From positions 1 to 64,000 of the forward strand of contig DASXTW010000122.1 in NCBI GenBank assembly GCA_036505215.1: a DNA stretch of 64,000 bases, written 5' to 3'. Below, piece by piece: positions 32,877 through 41,565 of the stretch. The notes beneath the pieces were generated by a model. The model saw only the letters and a list, made by a program, of their open reading frames with translations. It searched no databases and was not told the origin of the DNA. Both the position numbers and the translations under genes were made by a program. This DNA comes from DASXTW01 sp036505215. Lineage in GTDB: Bacteria > Actinomycetota > UBA4738. The first letter of the stretch is position 1, and every line of letters begins with the position of its first letter.

Positions 32877-33965
32877 TCAGGACTCCTCGCCTTGTGGCTC
32901 GGAGCTGTCGCCCTGCTTCGAACCGTCATCCGAGTCGGATCCAGCCCGCCTTCTCGGACGTCCGCCCCACGTGGGTGGCGGATCCGGTGACTTCGACTTC
33001 GGCGAGCCCGGCGAGAGGACATCGACCGTTCCGATGACCACGGCCGTGAGCTGGGCGATGACATCGTGCACGTCCGGGCTGTTCGGCAAGACACATCGAA
33101 GGTCGGTGACGCCAGCGTGAGCAAGCTCGATGACCCGCTCCTGGCACTGCTCCAGCGTGCCGAACACACCCACTTCCGAGGGGGGACCGAAGGTCTCGAA
33201 CAGCGACTCGGATTCGGCTCGAGCCTGGGCCTCGGCCAGCGTGCGGCCGATCGAGACCGGCAGCTCGAGGGCGATCCCCAGGCTCGCCGGATCTCGCTCG
33301 CCGCGTTCGCACGCCCGGCGGACCTGGCCCACCGCTTCCGTCACGTCCCTGATCGCCGCGGCAGGGATCACCACGTCGTCGGCCACGGAGACGGCGACGT
33401 TCATCTGTGCCGGACCGATCGCCTCAACCGAGAGGCTTGGCCCTCCGGGCTGGGGCGAGGCGACCCCGAGCTCGGCCGGGGCGGCCTCCTCCGAGCCCCC
33501 GACGGCGACGGCCTGTCCGGACAGCAGCCCGCGGAGGATCGTCGCGTACCGCTCGAGCCGCCGGGCCCGGATGTCCGGATCGGGGAAATCGAAACCGAAC
33601 GCCAGGCTCTCGCGCTCGAGCCATCCAGACGAGAGGCCCAGCTCGAGGCGACCGCCGACCGCAGCGTCCAAGGTCCCGGCCATGGCGGCCATCGTCCCGG
33701 GTGGCCGAAACGCGACGTTCAGGAGAGCCCCGATCCTGGGGCGCGGGGCCGCCATTCCGACCAAGGTCAACGCGGTCCAGGCCTCCAGGCGGGGTCCACC
33801 GTCCGGGGCGGCCAGATGGTCGCGCACCCACAACGCCTCGATGCCAGCGCCGTCGCACATCTGGGCCACCTCGCGCAGCCGGTTGGGGGCGTTCCTGGTA
33901 TCCAGGACGACCCCGAGGCGCACGAGCCGACCGCGGGGAGCCCTGACTGGCCGGAAATCCGTCAC
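32877..33965 (-). CDS. Luciferase-like (LLM class) flavin/F420-dependent monooxygenase or oxidoreductase
   Basis: The protein is 362 aa. The GTG start at 33965 precedes TDFRPVRAPRGRLVRLGVVL. The bacterial luciferase-like barrel shows EALWVRDHLAAPDGGPRLEAWTALTLVG, LELGLSSGWLERESLAFGFDF and ADDVVIPAAA. The last ~45 residues are a disordered Ser/Pro/Arg/Asp-rich tail, unusual for the family. It may be an F420- or FMNH2-using enzyme. Next to a hydroquinone operon a ring-hydroxylating or denitrating role upstream of hydroquinone is possible (inference). It is divergent from the VWA gene. Confidence 0.85.
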   Translation of the reverse strand: MTDFRPVRAPRGRLVRLGVVLDTRNAPNRLREVAQMCDGAGIEALWVRDHLAAPDGGPRLEAWTALTLVGMAAPRPRIGALLNVAFRPPGTMAAMAGTLDAAVGGRLELGLSSGWLERESLAFGFDFPDPDIRARRLERYATILRGLLSGQAVAVGGSEEAAPAELGVASPQPGGPSLSVEAIGPAQMNVAVSVADDVVIPAAAIRDVTEAVGQVRRACERGERDPASLGIALELPVSIGRTLAEAQARAESESLFETFGPPSEVGVFGTLEQCQERVIELAHAGVTDLRCVLPNSPDVHDVIAQLTAVVIGTVDVLSPGSPKSKSPDPPPTWGGRPRRRAGSDSDDGSKQGDSSEPQGEES

Positions 33966-34029
33966 TGCGCTAGCCTGTTCGCATCGCGGACGTCTGTACG
34001 GTAAGCGGCGCGAGCATACCGGCGATGAG

Positions 34030-35493
34030 ATGATCCACACAAGCGCGCCTCCAGGAGACGGTTCACCAGACGCGTCGTTCGCCAGGGCGCTGCTCAGATT
34101 CGTCCATCGGCTGCGGGACGCGGGGATCCCGGTGTCGATGGTCGAGACGCTCGACGCGGCAGAGTGCGTTGCCCGTATCGACCTGACCAATCGGTCCGAG
34201 CTCAAGGCCGCGCTGGGCGCCAGCCTGGTGAAGAGGGCAGAGCACGGCGCCGCGTTCGAGTCGCTGTTCGACATCTATTTCGCCGTGCACCGCGGACAGC
34301 CCCAGATGAGCATCGGCACGAGCCTGGACCGGGCGGAAGTCGGGACCGAACCCGTCGAGGGAGTGCCCGCACACGAAGCGCCCGACGAGCCACCGTCGAC
34401 CGACCTGCTGAAAGCGCTGCTGGAAGCCCTCAGATCCGACGACCAGGCGGCCCTTCGAGCCCTCGCGGCGCTCGCGGTCGATCAGTTCGGGGGGATCAAC
34501 GCCGAGCGCGTGGCGTCCGAGCGCTACTACCTCTATCGGATCCTCCGCCAGCTCGAGCTCTCCGAATTGCTCCGCCGCGCGATCATGAGGGAGCGGGAGG
34601 AGACAGAGCTGAGGACCGCCCTCGGCGACCGGCTCACCCGGGACGAGCTGACCAGGCGGGTGGAGGAATTCCGCAAGCTGATCTCCCAGGAAGTCCGGTG
34701 GAGGCTGGCCCAGTCGCAAGGGGCATCGCAGGCGGCCGACGTCTTCCACGATCGCCCGATCGAGGACGTCGATTTCCTGTCGGCCTCCCCCTCCGACCTT
34801 CGGCAGATGCGCGAGGCCATTCGCCCGCTGGCGCAGAAGCTGGCTACCAGGATCGCCAGGCGCCGCCGGTTTCGACGCCACGGGCGCCTCGACGTCAGGA
34901 GGACGATGCGCCGATCGCTGTCATCGGGAGGCGTTCCCCTCGACCCCTCCTTCCGGTACCCGAAGGCGTCCAAGCCGGACCTCTACCTTCTGTGCGACAT
35001 CTCCGGCTCGGTCTCGGAGTTCGCTCGATTCACGATGTCGCTGCTCTACGCGATGAAGGAGGAGTTCTCCCGGATCCGGCTGTTCGCGTTCGTCGACGGC
35101 ATCGACGAGGTGACGGACCGGTTCGACGCGAGCACCGATTGGCTGGCTCCGCGCAACCTCCTGTATCACACCGGAGTGATCTCGGGCGACGGCCACAGCG
35201 ACTACGGGAACGTGTTCCGTCGCTTCTGGCATCACTACGGATACGCGGACCTCGACTCGCGGGCGACGGTCATCATCACCGGCGACGCCCGGAACAACTA
35301 CCGGCCGTCCGGATCGGACACGCTCCGCTCGATCAACGAGCGGGCCCGGAAGGTGTTCTGGCTGAACCCCGAGCCGAGGCGGGACTGGAACACCACCGAC
35401 TCGATCGTCGACGCCTACGCCCTGAGCTGCCACGGCGTATTCGAAGCGCGCAACCTCCGGCAGCTCGCCGATTTCGTGTACGCGATCACCTAG
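34030..35493 (+). CDS. VWA-domain protein, CoxE-like
   Basis: The protein is 487 aa. The start is ATG 34030 with a weak RBS. The N-terminal ~270 residues are helical (FARALLRFVHRLRDAGIPVSMVETLDAAECV). Then comes RRRFRRHGRLDVRRTMRRSL, and a VWA_CoxE domain with MIDAS motif DISGSVS near residue 323, plus VIITGDARNN. CoxE proteins work with MoxR-type ATPases to activate metalloenzymes. The MoxR gene of this window (21151-22032) lies 12 kb away across the catabolic island, so the pair is split. Confidence 0.88.
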   Translation: MIHTSAPPGDGSPDASFARALLRFVHRLRDAGIPVSMVETLDAAECVARIDLTNRSELKAALGASLVKRAEHGAAFESLFDIYFAVHRGQPQMSIGTSLDRAEVGTEPVEGVPAHEAPDEPPSTDLLKALLEALRSDDQAALRALAALAVDQFGGINAERVASERYYLYRILRQLELSELLRRAIMREREETELRTALGDRLTRDELTRRVEEFRKLISQEVRWRLAQSQGASQAADVFHDRPIEDVDFLSASPSDLRQMREAIRPLAQKLATRIARRRRFRRHGRLDVRRTMRRSLSSGGVPLDPSFRYPKASKPDLYLLCDISGSVSEFARFTMSLLYAMKEEFSRIRLFAFVDGIDEVTDRFDASTDWLAPRNLLYHTGVISGDGHSDYGNVFRRFWHHYGYADLDSRATVIITGDARNNYRPSGSDTLRSINERARKVFWLNPEPRRDWNTTDSIVDAYALSCHGVFEARNLRQLADFVYAIT

Positions 35494-35815
35494 GGCAGGG
35501 CCAGGGATTCCAGCAGCGCGCGAGACGGTGGGGCGGCGAACCCCAGGACCGCGTGGTCGGCGCCGGCGCCTTCGAAGCCGTCGAGGAGCCGGAGGCTCGC
35601 ATCGAGCCCGTCGCGGTCGTCCGGGCGCAGCAGCATCTGGATCGACCGGCGGATCTCCTCCGGGTTTCGGCCGAGGGCCCCGCAGTCCTCGTCTAGGACG
35701 CCGGAGAACCGAGCGAACTCTTGCGGCCCTTCGGGCCCGAGCCCCTGGAGCGGGCTGAAGTTCCATTCGTCGGCGTACCGGGCCACCACGCGGAGCATTT
35801 TGCGGGCCTGGAAAC
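35490..35815 (-). pseudogene. C-terminal fragment of a luciferase-like oxidoreductase
   Basis: The translation RKMLRVVARYADEWNFSPLQGLGP...ARFSGVLDEDCGALGRNPEEIRRS...LLDGFEGAGADHAVLGFAAP is the standard C-terminal third of LLM-class F420-dependent enzymes. Upstream the frame is open but has no family character, so the N-terminal two thirds are lost. It abuts the stop of the VWA gene on the opposite strand. It differs from the intact LLM protein at 32877 and is not a recent copy of it. Confidence 0.7.
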
Positions 35816-35934
35816 CATCACCGGACCGCACAAACCGCACTGAGGCCACTCGACCTCTGCGCCGGCTTGTTACGCGCATCCCCAGCACGTGGCGTCGCGA
35901 CCTGGGGGAATTCGGGCGGATGCCGTATCCGAGC

Positions 35935-36174
35935 CTATCCCGGCGACTCGGCAGGACGAGCGTGATCGTGGACGTGCGCTTCCCTCCGGTGCTCCTTTTC
36001 CACGTCCCGGTGAGGCATGTGCACATGTTCGACTGCCGGATGGTTGTGTTCGTGAGTGTGCGTAGAAAGCAGATGACCCCAGTTCTCTCCGCGGTGCAGG
36101 TAATGCGTGACGTGGTAGTGCTTGTGCCGGTGCTTCAAGGCCTGGTGCTGGTGATGACCCTTCGCCCTCGCCAT
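35935..36174 (-). CDS. Histidine-rich mini-protein
   Basis: The protein is 79 aa and 21 residues are His (27%). The start is ATG 36174 with GAGGGG eight bases upstream. The sequence runs MARAKGHHQHQALKHRHKH, then HVTHYLHRGENWGHLL, then further H-x-H steps to the C-terminus (HRREAHVHDHARP). Regular H-x-H and K/R-H spacing suggests binding of Ni, Zn, Cu or Co, for storage or buffering. No transporter is adjacent; the divergent neighbour is a DUF3179 lipoprotein. Similar His-rich proteins occur in actinobacteria, but the function is undefined. Confidence 0.7.
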   Translation of the reverse strand: MARAKGHHQHQALKHRHKHYHVTHYLHRGENWGHLLSTHTHEHNHPAVEHVHMPHRDVEKEHRREAHVHDHARPAESPG

Positions 36175-36334
36175 CGCGATCACCCCTCGTCCGGACGGGT
36201 GCTGCACCGAGAAACCGACCGTACACCGCCGCGATGGTGCTGGACAATCGGACCGGTTGGCCCAATTCCTTATGCTGCCCACGGGCCTACGGGGCGGGGC
36301 CTCCGAGCATTCTCCGGGGGAAACGGGGGGAAGC

Positions 36335-37462
36335 ATGCGCGTCCAAAACAGAGCGACAGCAGGAGGCCTCGGATTTCTCCTCCTGCTGGCAGCCTGCTCG
36401 AGCGGCGCCGGCCGGGCCGGCTCGGCCATCCCTGGATTTTCGCCATCACCGCTCGTCGACCCCCGGGACATCATCTCGGGCGGGCCCCCGCCGGACGGCA
36501 TTCCGCCCATCGACCACCCGAAGTTCGAGAGAGCCTCGAGCGTCGACTGGTTGGCCCCGAAGGAGCCGGTGATCGCCATCGAGCTCAAAGGGGACGCTCG
36601 AGCCTATCCCGCACAGATCATGCTCTGGCACGAGATCGTGAACGACACCGTCGGTGACGTTCCGGTCACCGTCACCTACTGTCCGCTGTGCAACATCGGG
36701 ATCGCCTTCCGCCGACCGGTGATCGACGGGCGGCTCCTCGATTTCGGCACTTCCGGGAAGCTGTACAAATCCAACCTGGTCATGTACGACCGGCAGACAA
36801 GGTCGTTGTGGCCCCAGGCCCTGGGCAAGGCGGTGATCGGCCCCCTCACCGGAATGAAACTGGAGTGGGTGCCGGTGCAGATGGTGGCGTGGGCGGACTG
36901 GCAGACTGTCCATCCGGACGGCAAAGTGCTGTCCCCCGACACGGGCGAGGATCGGCCCTACGGCGAGAATCCCTACGTCGGCTACGACGACCCCGGCTCG
37001 AGTCCCTTCCTGTTTCGAGGCAAGGCCGATCCCAGACTCCAGGCCAAGGCACGCGTGGTCAGCGTCCAGGTGGGGACGGATGTCGTGGCGTTCCCGTACC
37101 GCGAGCTCGAAACGCGACGAAACGGTCCCTGGTCGGCGGTTGAGGAGGATGTGAGCGGCCGGCCCGTCGTGGTCTTGTGGAAGGGGGGCACGCTTTCAGC
37201 GGTGAACCAGGCACAGATCCGCGATTCGGTGGACGTGGGCGCCACCGGTGTGTTCGACCGGCGCTTGGACGGTCGCACGCTGACCTTCCGCGCCACCCCC
37301 GCCGGACCCGTCGACGCGGAAACGGGATCCAGGTGGGACCTGTTCGGTCGAGCCGTGGACGGACCGCTCCTCGGGCAGGCCCTCGACCACGTGGTCTCCG
37401 TCGAGAGCCTTTGGTTCGACTGGGCTGCCTTCCATCCGGGGACGCGGATCTGGCAGGGGTGA
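36335..37462 (+). CDS. DUF3179 lipoprotein
   Basis: The protein is 375 aa. GGGGGGAAG precedes ATG 36335. The lipoprotein signal GFLLLLAAC has its lipobox Cys near residue 21. The DUF3179 body shows IPPIDHPKFE, VIAIELKGDARAYPAQIMLWHEIVND, PVTVTYCPLCNIGIAF with a CPLC motif, FGTSGKLYKSNLVMYDRQTRSLWPQ and the C-terminal SLWFDWAAFHPGTRIW. The family is widespread but of unknown function. The paired cysteines and conserved His suggest metal or redox chemistry outside the membrane. Confidence 0.9.
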   Translation: MRVQNRATAGGLGFLLLLAACSSGAGRAGSAIPGFSPSPLVDPRDIISGGPPPDGIPPIDHPKFERASSVDWLAPKEPVIAIELKGDARAYPAQIMLWHEIVNDTVGDVPVTVTYCPLCNIGIAFRRPVIDGRLLDFGTSGKLYKSNLVMYDRQTRSLWPQALGKAVIGPLTGMKLEWVPVQMVAWADWQTVHPDGKVLSPDTGEDRPYGENPYVGYDDPGSSPFLFRGKADPRLQAKARVVSVQVGTDVVAFPYRELETRRNGPWSAVEEDVSGRPVVVLWKGGTLSAVNQAQIRDSVDVGATGVFDRRLDGRTLTFRATPAGPVDAETGSRWDLFGRAVDGPLLGQALDHVVSVESLWFDWAAFHPGTRIWQG

Positions 37463-37507
37463 CCGGTCGAGGAAGCCCTGCGTGTTTCCGTCAGCTATGT
37501 CGGCACG

Positions 37508-37590
37508 TGCGGGCGGCGCGATTCGAACGCGCACGGGCTCTCGCCCACTGGCTCCTAAGGCCAGCGTGTCTACCATTCCACCACGCCCGC
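37508..37590 (-). tRNA. tRNA-Leu(TAG)
   Basis: On the minus strand the acceptor 5' GCGGGCG pairs with 3' CGCCCGC, followed by discriminator A. The anticodon stem CTGGC/GCCAG encloses CTTAGGA (anticodon TAG, reads CTA). A long variable arm (class II) and the T arm GCGCG-TTCGAAT-CGCGC complete the cloverleaf. CCA is not encoded. Confidence 0.95.
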
Positions 37591-37798
37591 CAGATGCTCC
37601 CGTCATTAGAGCATCCTTGACCAGCCTGTCACTCCATGGCGATACAGGCCGGTCTGCCGGTCCGGGAATGTGACGCTCCGGCGCCGTCCCTTGACAAAGG
37701 GAGCGAACAGGGCATATGAGACGCGTGGCGCTCCGTTCGACCCCGCGTCCGGAGCCGGCTTCAGGAAAACGGGGCAGCCGTCGTCAGGAGGCAGGAGC

Positions 37799-38308
37799 TT
37801 GCCCAAATGCCCGGTGTGTGGGTCGGCTCGCGTTGTCGTCGTGGTCGGCCACAGCAGGCGAGCTTTTTGCTCCGAGTGCGGGGCTCGATGGGCCCAAGGG
37901 GGCAGCGAGCAGCGACACGTGAGGCCGTTCTCTTCGTCCGTGCATCATGCAGGTGTCACCGCCATACCCGGAGTGTCATTGAGGATCGAGCTCTTCCTCG
38001 ATGGGCGAGGGATACGGCTCACCGGCGAAGTCGACATGGAGAACTCCGATCGCCTCGAGAGGGCGCTGGCATCGCTCGTGTCACGCGGCGGCGACGTTCT
38101 GCTCGACTGCTCGGCCCTGACGTTCATGGACAGCACCGGCTTCGGCGTCCTCATCCATGCCGCTCAGGCGCTGGGTGATCGCGGCCGTCTCATCCTCCTC
38201 TCCCCGGGTGAGCTCGTTGCCCGCACGCTGACCCTGATGGGGGTGGAGAGGGTCTCCAACCTCGAGGTGCGAGACGGGCCGCCCGCGGAGGCGTCGAGGC
38301 AACCATAG
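37799..38308 (+). CDS. Zinc ribbon-STAS fusion protein
   Basis: The protein is 169 aa. TTG 37799 is preferred because AGGAGG lies seven bases upstream and the start then aligns with the homologous mini-protein at 8908; an open frame extends to 37670 but has no domain character. Residues 1-35 are a zinc ribbon (CPVC....CSECGARW). Residues ~58-160 form a STAS domain with FMDSTGFGVL, the phosphorylatable S112/T113 motif of anti-sigma-factor antagonists. It may be switched by the RsbW-like kinase encoded at 43.7 kb (inference). A ribbon fused to an RsbV-like domain is unusual. Confidence 0.7.
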   Translation: MPKCPVCGSARVVVVVGHSRRAFCSECGARWAQGGSEQRHVRPFSSSVHHAGVTAIPGVSLRIELFLDGRGIRLTGEVDMENSDRLERALASLVSRGGDVLLDCSALTFMDSTGFGVLIHAAQALGDRGRLILLSPGELVARTLTLMGVERVSNLEVRDGPPAEASRQP

Positions 38309-38340
38309 TTGGAGAAGCCTGCTCGAATCGGCCCCGGGGC

Positions 38341-38658
38341 CTAGCCTTCTCCGGACAGAAGTCGGAGGACGCCGGTCGTCGCCAGCTTCTCCCGTACCGT
38401 GCCCTGGGCCTGCTCCGCCTGGAAGCTCTTGCCGCGGCGTTGAGATTCCCTCCAGAGGTCGACGAGCACGGCGACACCCTCGAGCGAGATCCGATCTATC
38501 CCTGACAGGTCGATCCTGATGAGGCGAACTCCGTCGTCTACGTAATGTTCCTCGAGCACGTCGTGGAGCTGCCGGACCGGCAGGTCACCGAGGAGTTCTC
38601 CTCGGAGACGCAGAACGACGTGGTCGCCGCTCTTCTCGGCGACTTCGTATTCGATCAT
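38341..38658 (-). CDS. STAS-domain protein without the usual Ser motif
   Basis: The protein is 105 aa. VLRLRGELLGDLPVRQLHDVLEEH and RLIRIDLSGIDRISLEGVAVLVDLW follow the STAS fold. The D-S-S/T-G loop of RsbV-type antagonists is replaced by ISLEG, so switching by RsbW-type phosphorylation is unlikely. It is the last gene on the minus strand of the signalling hub, 114 bases after the sensor kinase, and converges with the zinc ribbon-STAS gene. Confidence 0.75.
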   Translation of the reverse strand: MIEYEVAEKSGDHVVLRLRGELLGDLPVRQLHDVLEEHYVDDGVRLIRIDLSGIDRISLEGVAVLVDLWRESQRRGKSFQAEQAQGTVREKLATTGVLRLLSGEG

Positions 38659-38772
38659 CCGATGCCTTCAGGAGGCTCGCCCAGTAGGCACCGGGAAACA
38701 AGCGCACACAGCGAGACTCACGGCCTGCACCCTCCACTGCTACCCGGGTAAAGCAGGGTGGAAACGGCCGCC

Positions 38773-40056
38773 TTAAGGCTTCGCAGCGTTCCCGTTCGGC
38801 AGAAAGACCTTGAACGAGGCGCCGCCGCCCGGACGGTCCTCCAGCCAGGCCCGCCCTCCGTGCAGCTCGGCGAACCGAGCCACCAGAGCCAGTCCCACCC
38901 CGATCCCCGGAGAATGAGCGGGCACATCGGGTCCCTGTCGGAAGGGCTTGAAGATGTCGGCGCGCAGCTCTTCGGGGACTCCCAAACCGGCATCCTCCAC
39001 CGTGATCACCGCACCGCCGTCCTCCCGGGCCGCCATCACCCAGATCGGTGTGCCCTCCGGCGTGTGCTTGAGGGCATTGGCGATGAGGTTCTCCACCATG
39101 CGCTCGACCTTGGGCGGATCCACCGGGACCACCACCGGCCGCACATCCACGTGGAGCGACGATCCCCCCACGAGATCCTGGTCCGAGGCAACCCGTCGGA
39201 CCAGCTCACCGACATCTGTCGGCTGGAGCTGAGGCTCAACCACACCTCGAGCCAGGCGATCCACGTCGAGCAGGTCCGCAAGGAGCCGGTTCAGCTTCCG
39301 GGCGTTCCTGGCCATCCGGCCTACCAGATCCCGGGCATCCTCCGCGGTGACGTTGAGATCCTCCTGTTCGAGCATCAGCGCCGTGCCCAGGATCGACGTC
39401 AGGGGTGTCCGGAGCTCGTGGGACACGGCCTGCAGGAACGTGTTCTTCATCTCGTCGACCGCCTCGAGACGCTCCACCAACCGGCGCTCCTGCAAGTAGG
39501 CCTCGGTGTACTTCTTCGCCATGTAGCCGGCCACGAGGGCCACGATCGCCTCCACTCCGACCCTGAACACCACGCTTGGGACCAGGAACGGATGATCGGA
39601 AAACCTGGCCCCGAGGTACGCCTCCCGCGCGACTTCGTTGATCAGAGAAATGCCAACGCTGGCCAGGGCTCCCCTCAGCTGGTAGCGGATCGCTCCCTCC
39701 AGCGGAAGGATGAACAGGATCGCCCATGTGTCCCCGTTGGGGTCGTAGTTGAACAGCCAGACCAGGGCCAGGACGACGGCGGTGTCGAAGGCGAAGGTGA
39801 GGGCCCCCACCCTCCTGACGTGCTCGTAGGTCCTGGACCGCCTCACCGCCCCCGAGATCACGACGTTGCCCACGGCCAGGACGGCCATGATGACTTGACC
39901 CATCAAGAGCACTGTTGCCGACGCATGGGGCGGCGGCCCCGCGTTGGACTGCGAGATCAGGTAGGCGCCGAGGACAACGGCGAAGTAGCGAACCCAGACC
40001 AGCCCGCCTTCGAGCCGCTTGGCCTGGTCGAACTCGCCGATGCGCTCGGATCTCAC
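38773..40056 (-). CDS. Membrane sensor histidine kinase
   Basis: The protein is 427 aa with a GTG start. About five to six membrane segments lie between residues 20 and 175. HisKA has H213 in AVSHELRTPLTSIL; HATPase_c has VENLIANALKHTP, VEDAGLGVPE and GIGVGLALVARF. It is a paralogue of the orphan kinase at 7516. No response regulator is linked. It follows the HD-GYP gene by nine bases, so it may feed c-di-GMP or partner-switch output. Confidence 0.9.
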   Translation of the reverse strand: MRSERIGEFDQAKRLEGGLVWVRYFAVVLGAYLISQSNAGPPPHASATVLLMGQVIMAVLAVGNVVISGAVRRSRTYEHVRRVGALTFAFDTAVVLALVWLFNYDPNGDTWAILFILPLEGAIRYQLRGALASVGISLINEVAREAYLGARFSDHPFLVPSVVFRVGVEAIVALVAGYMAKKYTEAYLQERRLVERLEAVDEMKNTFLQAVSHELRTPLTSILGTALMLEQEDLNVTAEDARDLVGRMARNARKLNRLLADLLDVDRLARGVVEPQLQPTDVGELVRRVASDQDLVGGSSLHVDVRPVVVPVDPPKVERMVENLIANALKHTPEGTPIWVMAAREDGGAVITVEDAGLGVPEELRADIFKPFRQGPDVPAHSPGIGVGLALVARFAELHGGRAWLEDRPGGGASFKVFLPNGNAAKP

Positions 40057-40065
40057 CGTCGCCCG

Positions 40066-41565
40066 CTAGCTGAGCGAGGCGCCGGCTTCGGCGGGCGAGT
40101 CCTGGTACCCGGCGGGCTTGGGTTCGCTGTGGCCGGGGTCGTGCAGGAGACCCGCCTCGCTGGCCTCCTTTGCCGGAACGGTCGGTTCGACATCTCCGGA
40201 AAGGACCAGCGAAACCATGTCCACCCCGACCTCACCGGGATCCATGCTGCGCTCCACGTTCCAGCGGAAGCTTCCGTCCGAGTCGCGAGCGGAGAGGTCG
40301 ACCTCGTATGCGTCGCAGGGATCCCCGTTCGGATCGAGCATGATATGGACCTTTGGCCTGGACAGGAGCCGGTCGTGGTTGCGGACAACCACGCCGATGG
40401 CCTTGTTGGTGAGGCGGACCAGCGAGCCCACCGGGAACAGGCCGAGGAGGCGCACGAAGGTCCGTACAACTCGTGGGTCGTACCCTCGGCCCGCCCCCGC
40501 GAGGAGGATGTTCAGGGCCTGGCGGCGCTCCTCCGCCTTCCGGTAGGGCCTGGTGGTGGTGACGGCGTCGAAGCAGTCGGCTACCGCCACCATTCGGGCT
40601 GGGAGGGATGGGTGGGGTCGGCCCGACAACCCGGGGTAGCCCGACAGGTCATAGGCCGCGTGGTGCTCGAGAACGATCGCCGCCGTCGACTGGAAAAGCG
40701 TTTCGCCCGTTCCGAAGATGATCGCGGCGCCCTCCACCGGATGGCGCTGGACCAGTCGCCATTGCTCGACGGAGAGCGCGCCCACGTGCTGGAGCACGTC
40801 TACGGGAACATTGACCTTGCCGACGTCGTGGAGCAGCGCGCCCAGGCCCAGGCCCAGGATCTGGTCCTGGTGCAGGCCGACGGCGTACCCCAGAGCGATC
40901 GACAGCAGGCAGACGTTCAACATGTGGTAGTAGGTGTACTCGTCGTGTGACCGCACGGTGGCGAGCATCAGGGCCTGGGTTGGATCGCGGACGATCTGAT
41001 CCGAAAGTTCCTGCACCACCCGATTGCACGCAGCCAGGTCCACAGGGCGATCGGCGGCGATGGCAGCAGCCGTGTCCCTGAGGACTTCCAGTCCGAACGC
41101 ATAGGTGCGTTGGAGGCCCGGAAGAGGAACGCCATCTTCGTCGTCGGAGTCCACGGCCGCTCGTACCCGGTTCAACGCCATCCCTTCGAGAAGCGTCTCT
41201 CGAGACAACTCGCCCAGGACCATCCGAACCAGCTTGTCGATGTCCGACGCCGAGACGAGCTGCAAGGCTTCGATCGATCGGATCTCCGCTTTCTCGAACG
41301 CGTCCACCAGCGCATATCGGGAAAGTGTCACCCGCGGAAGGAGCACCGGCCCGAGGTACAGGGCGTGCCGGGCTACGAACAGCACGGGATCCGATCTCAT
41401 CGCGTGGCGAAGCCGACGGACCGCCTCCAAGGCCCCCTGCACGGCCTCGACCCGCTTCGGGTGATCGGCCGGGTAGAGCGTGTAGGTCTGTCTGGCCGTC
41501 GAAAGGGCCCGGATGAACTCGGCGGCTTCGGCGATCGCCCCCCTGGGAACGTCGGGGGTGCTCAC
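40066..41565 (-). CDS. HD-GYP-like phosphohydrolase with N-terminal shared domain
   Basis: The protein is 499 aa. GTG 41565 overlaps the HEAT gene stop as GTGA. Residues ~10-140 (ARQTYTLYPADHPKRVEAVQGALEAVRRL...EIRSIEAL) form a helical domain also found in the HEAT protein. The HD domain has LLHDVGKVNVP and RHPVEGAAII. The GYP motif is HHAAYDLSGYP, where the usual Glu and Gly of HHExxDGxGYP are replaced, so metal binding may differ. The catalytic HD pair is present. It should hydrolyse c-di-GMP if active. The C-terminal ~100 residues are variable. Confidence 0.88.
   Translation of the reverse strand: MSTPDVPRGAIAEAAEFIRALSTARQTYTLYPADHPKRVEAVQGALEAVRRLRHAMRSDPVLFVARHALYLGPVLLPRVTLSRYALVDAFEKAEIRSIEALQLVSASDIDKLVRMVLGELSRETLLEGMALNRVRAAVDSDDEDGVPLPGLQRTYAFGLEVLRDTAAAIAADRPVDLAACNRVVQELSDQIVRDPTQALMLATVRSHDEYTYYHMLNVCLLSIALGYAVGLHQDQILGLGLGALLHDVGKVNVPVDVLQHVGALSVEQWRLVQRHPVEGAAIIFGTGETLFQSTAAIVLEHHAAYDLSGYPGLSGRPHPSLPARMVAVADCFDAVTTTRPYRKAEERRQALNILLAGAGRGYDPRVVRTFVRLLGLFPVGSLVRLTNKAIGVVVRNHDRLLSRPKVHIMLDPNGDPCDAYEVDLSARDSDGSFRWNVERSMDPGEVGVDMVSLVLSGDVEPTVPAKEASEAGLLHDPGHSEPKPAGYQDSPAEAGASLS

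Noticed and set aside
37670..37798. N-terminal extension of the zinc ribbon-STAS protein
   Set aside because: There is no domain character. TTG 37799 has a good RBS and aligns with the start of the paralogous mini-protein.
38758..40950. Very long open frame on the plus strand opposite the sensor kinase and HD-GYP genes
   Set aside because: Composition is Arg/Gln/His/Gly-rich without any domain, a normal antisense effect in high-GC DNA. The minus strand carries clear kinase and HD-GYP motifs.
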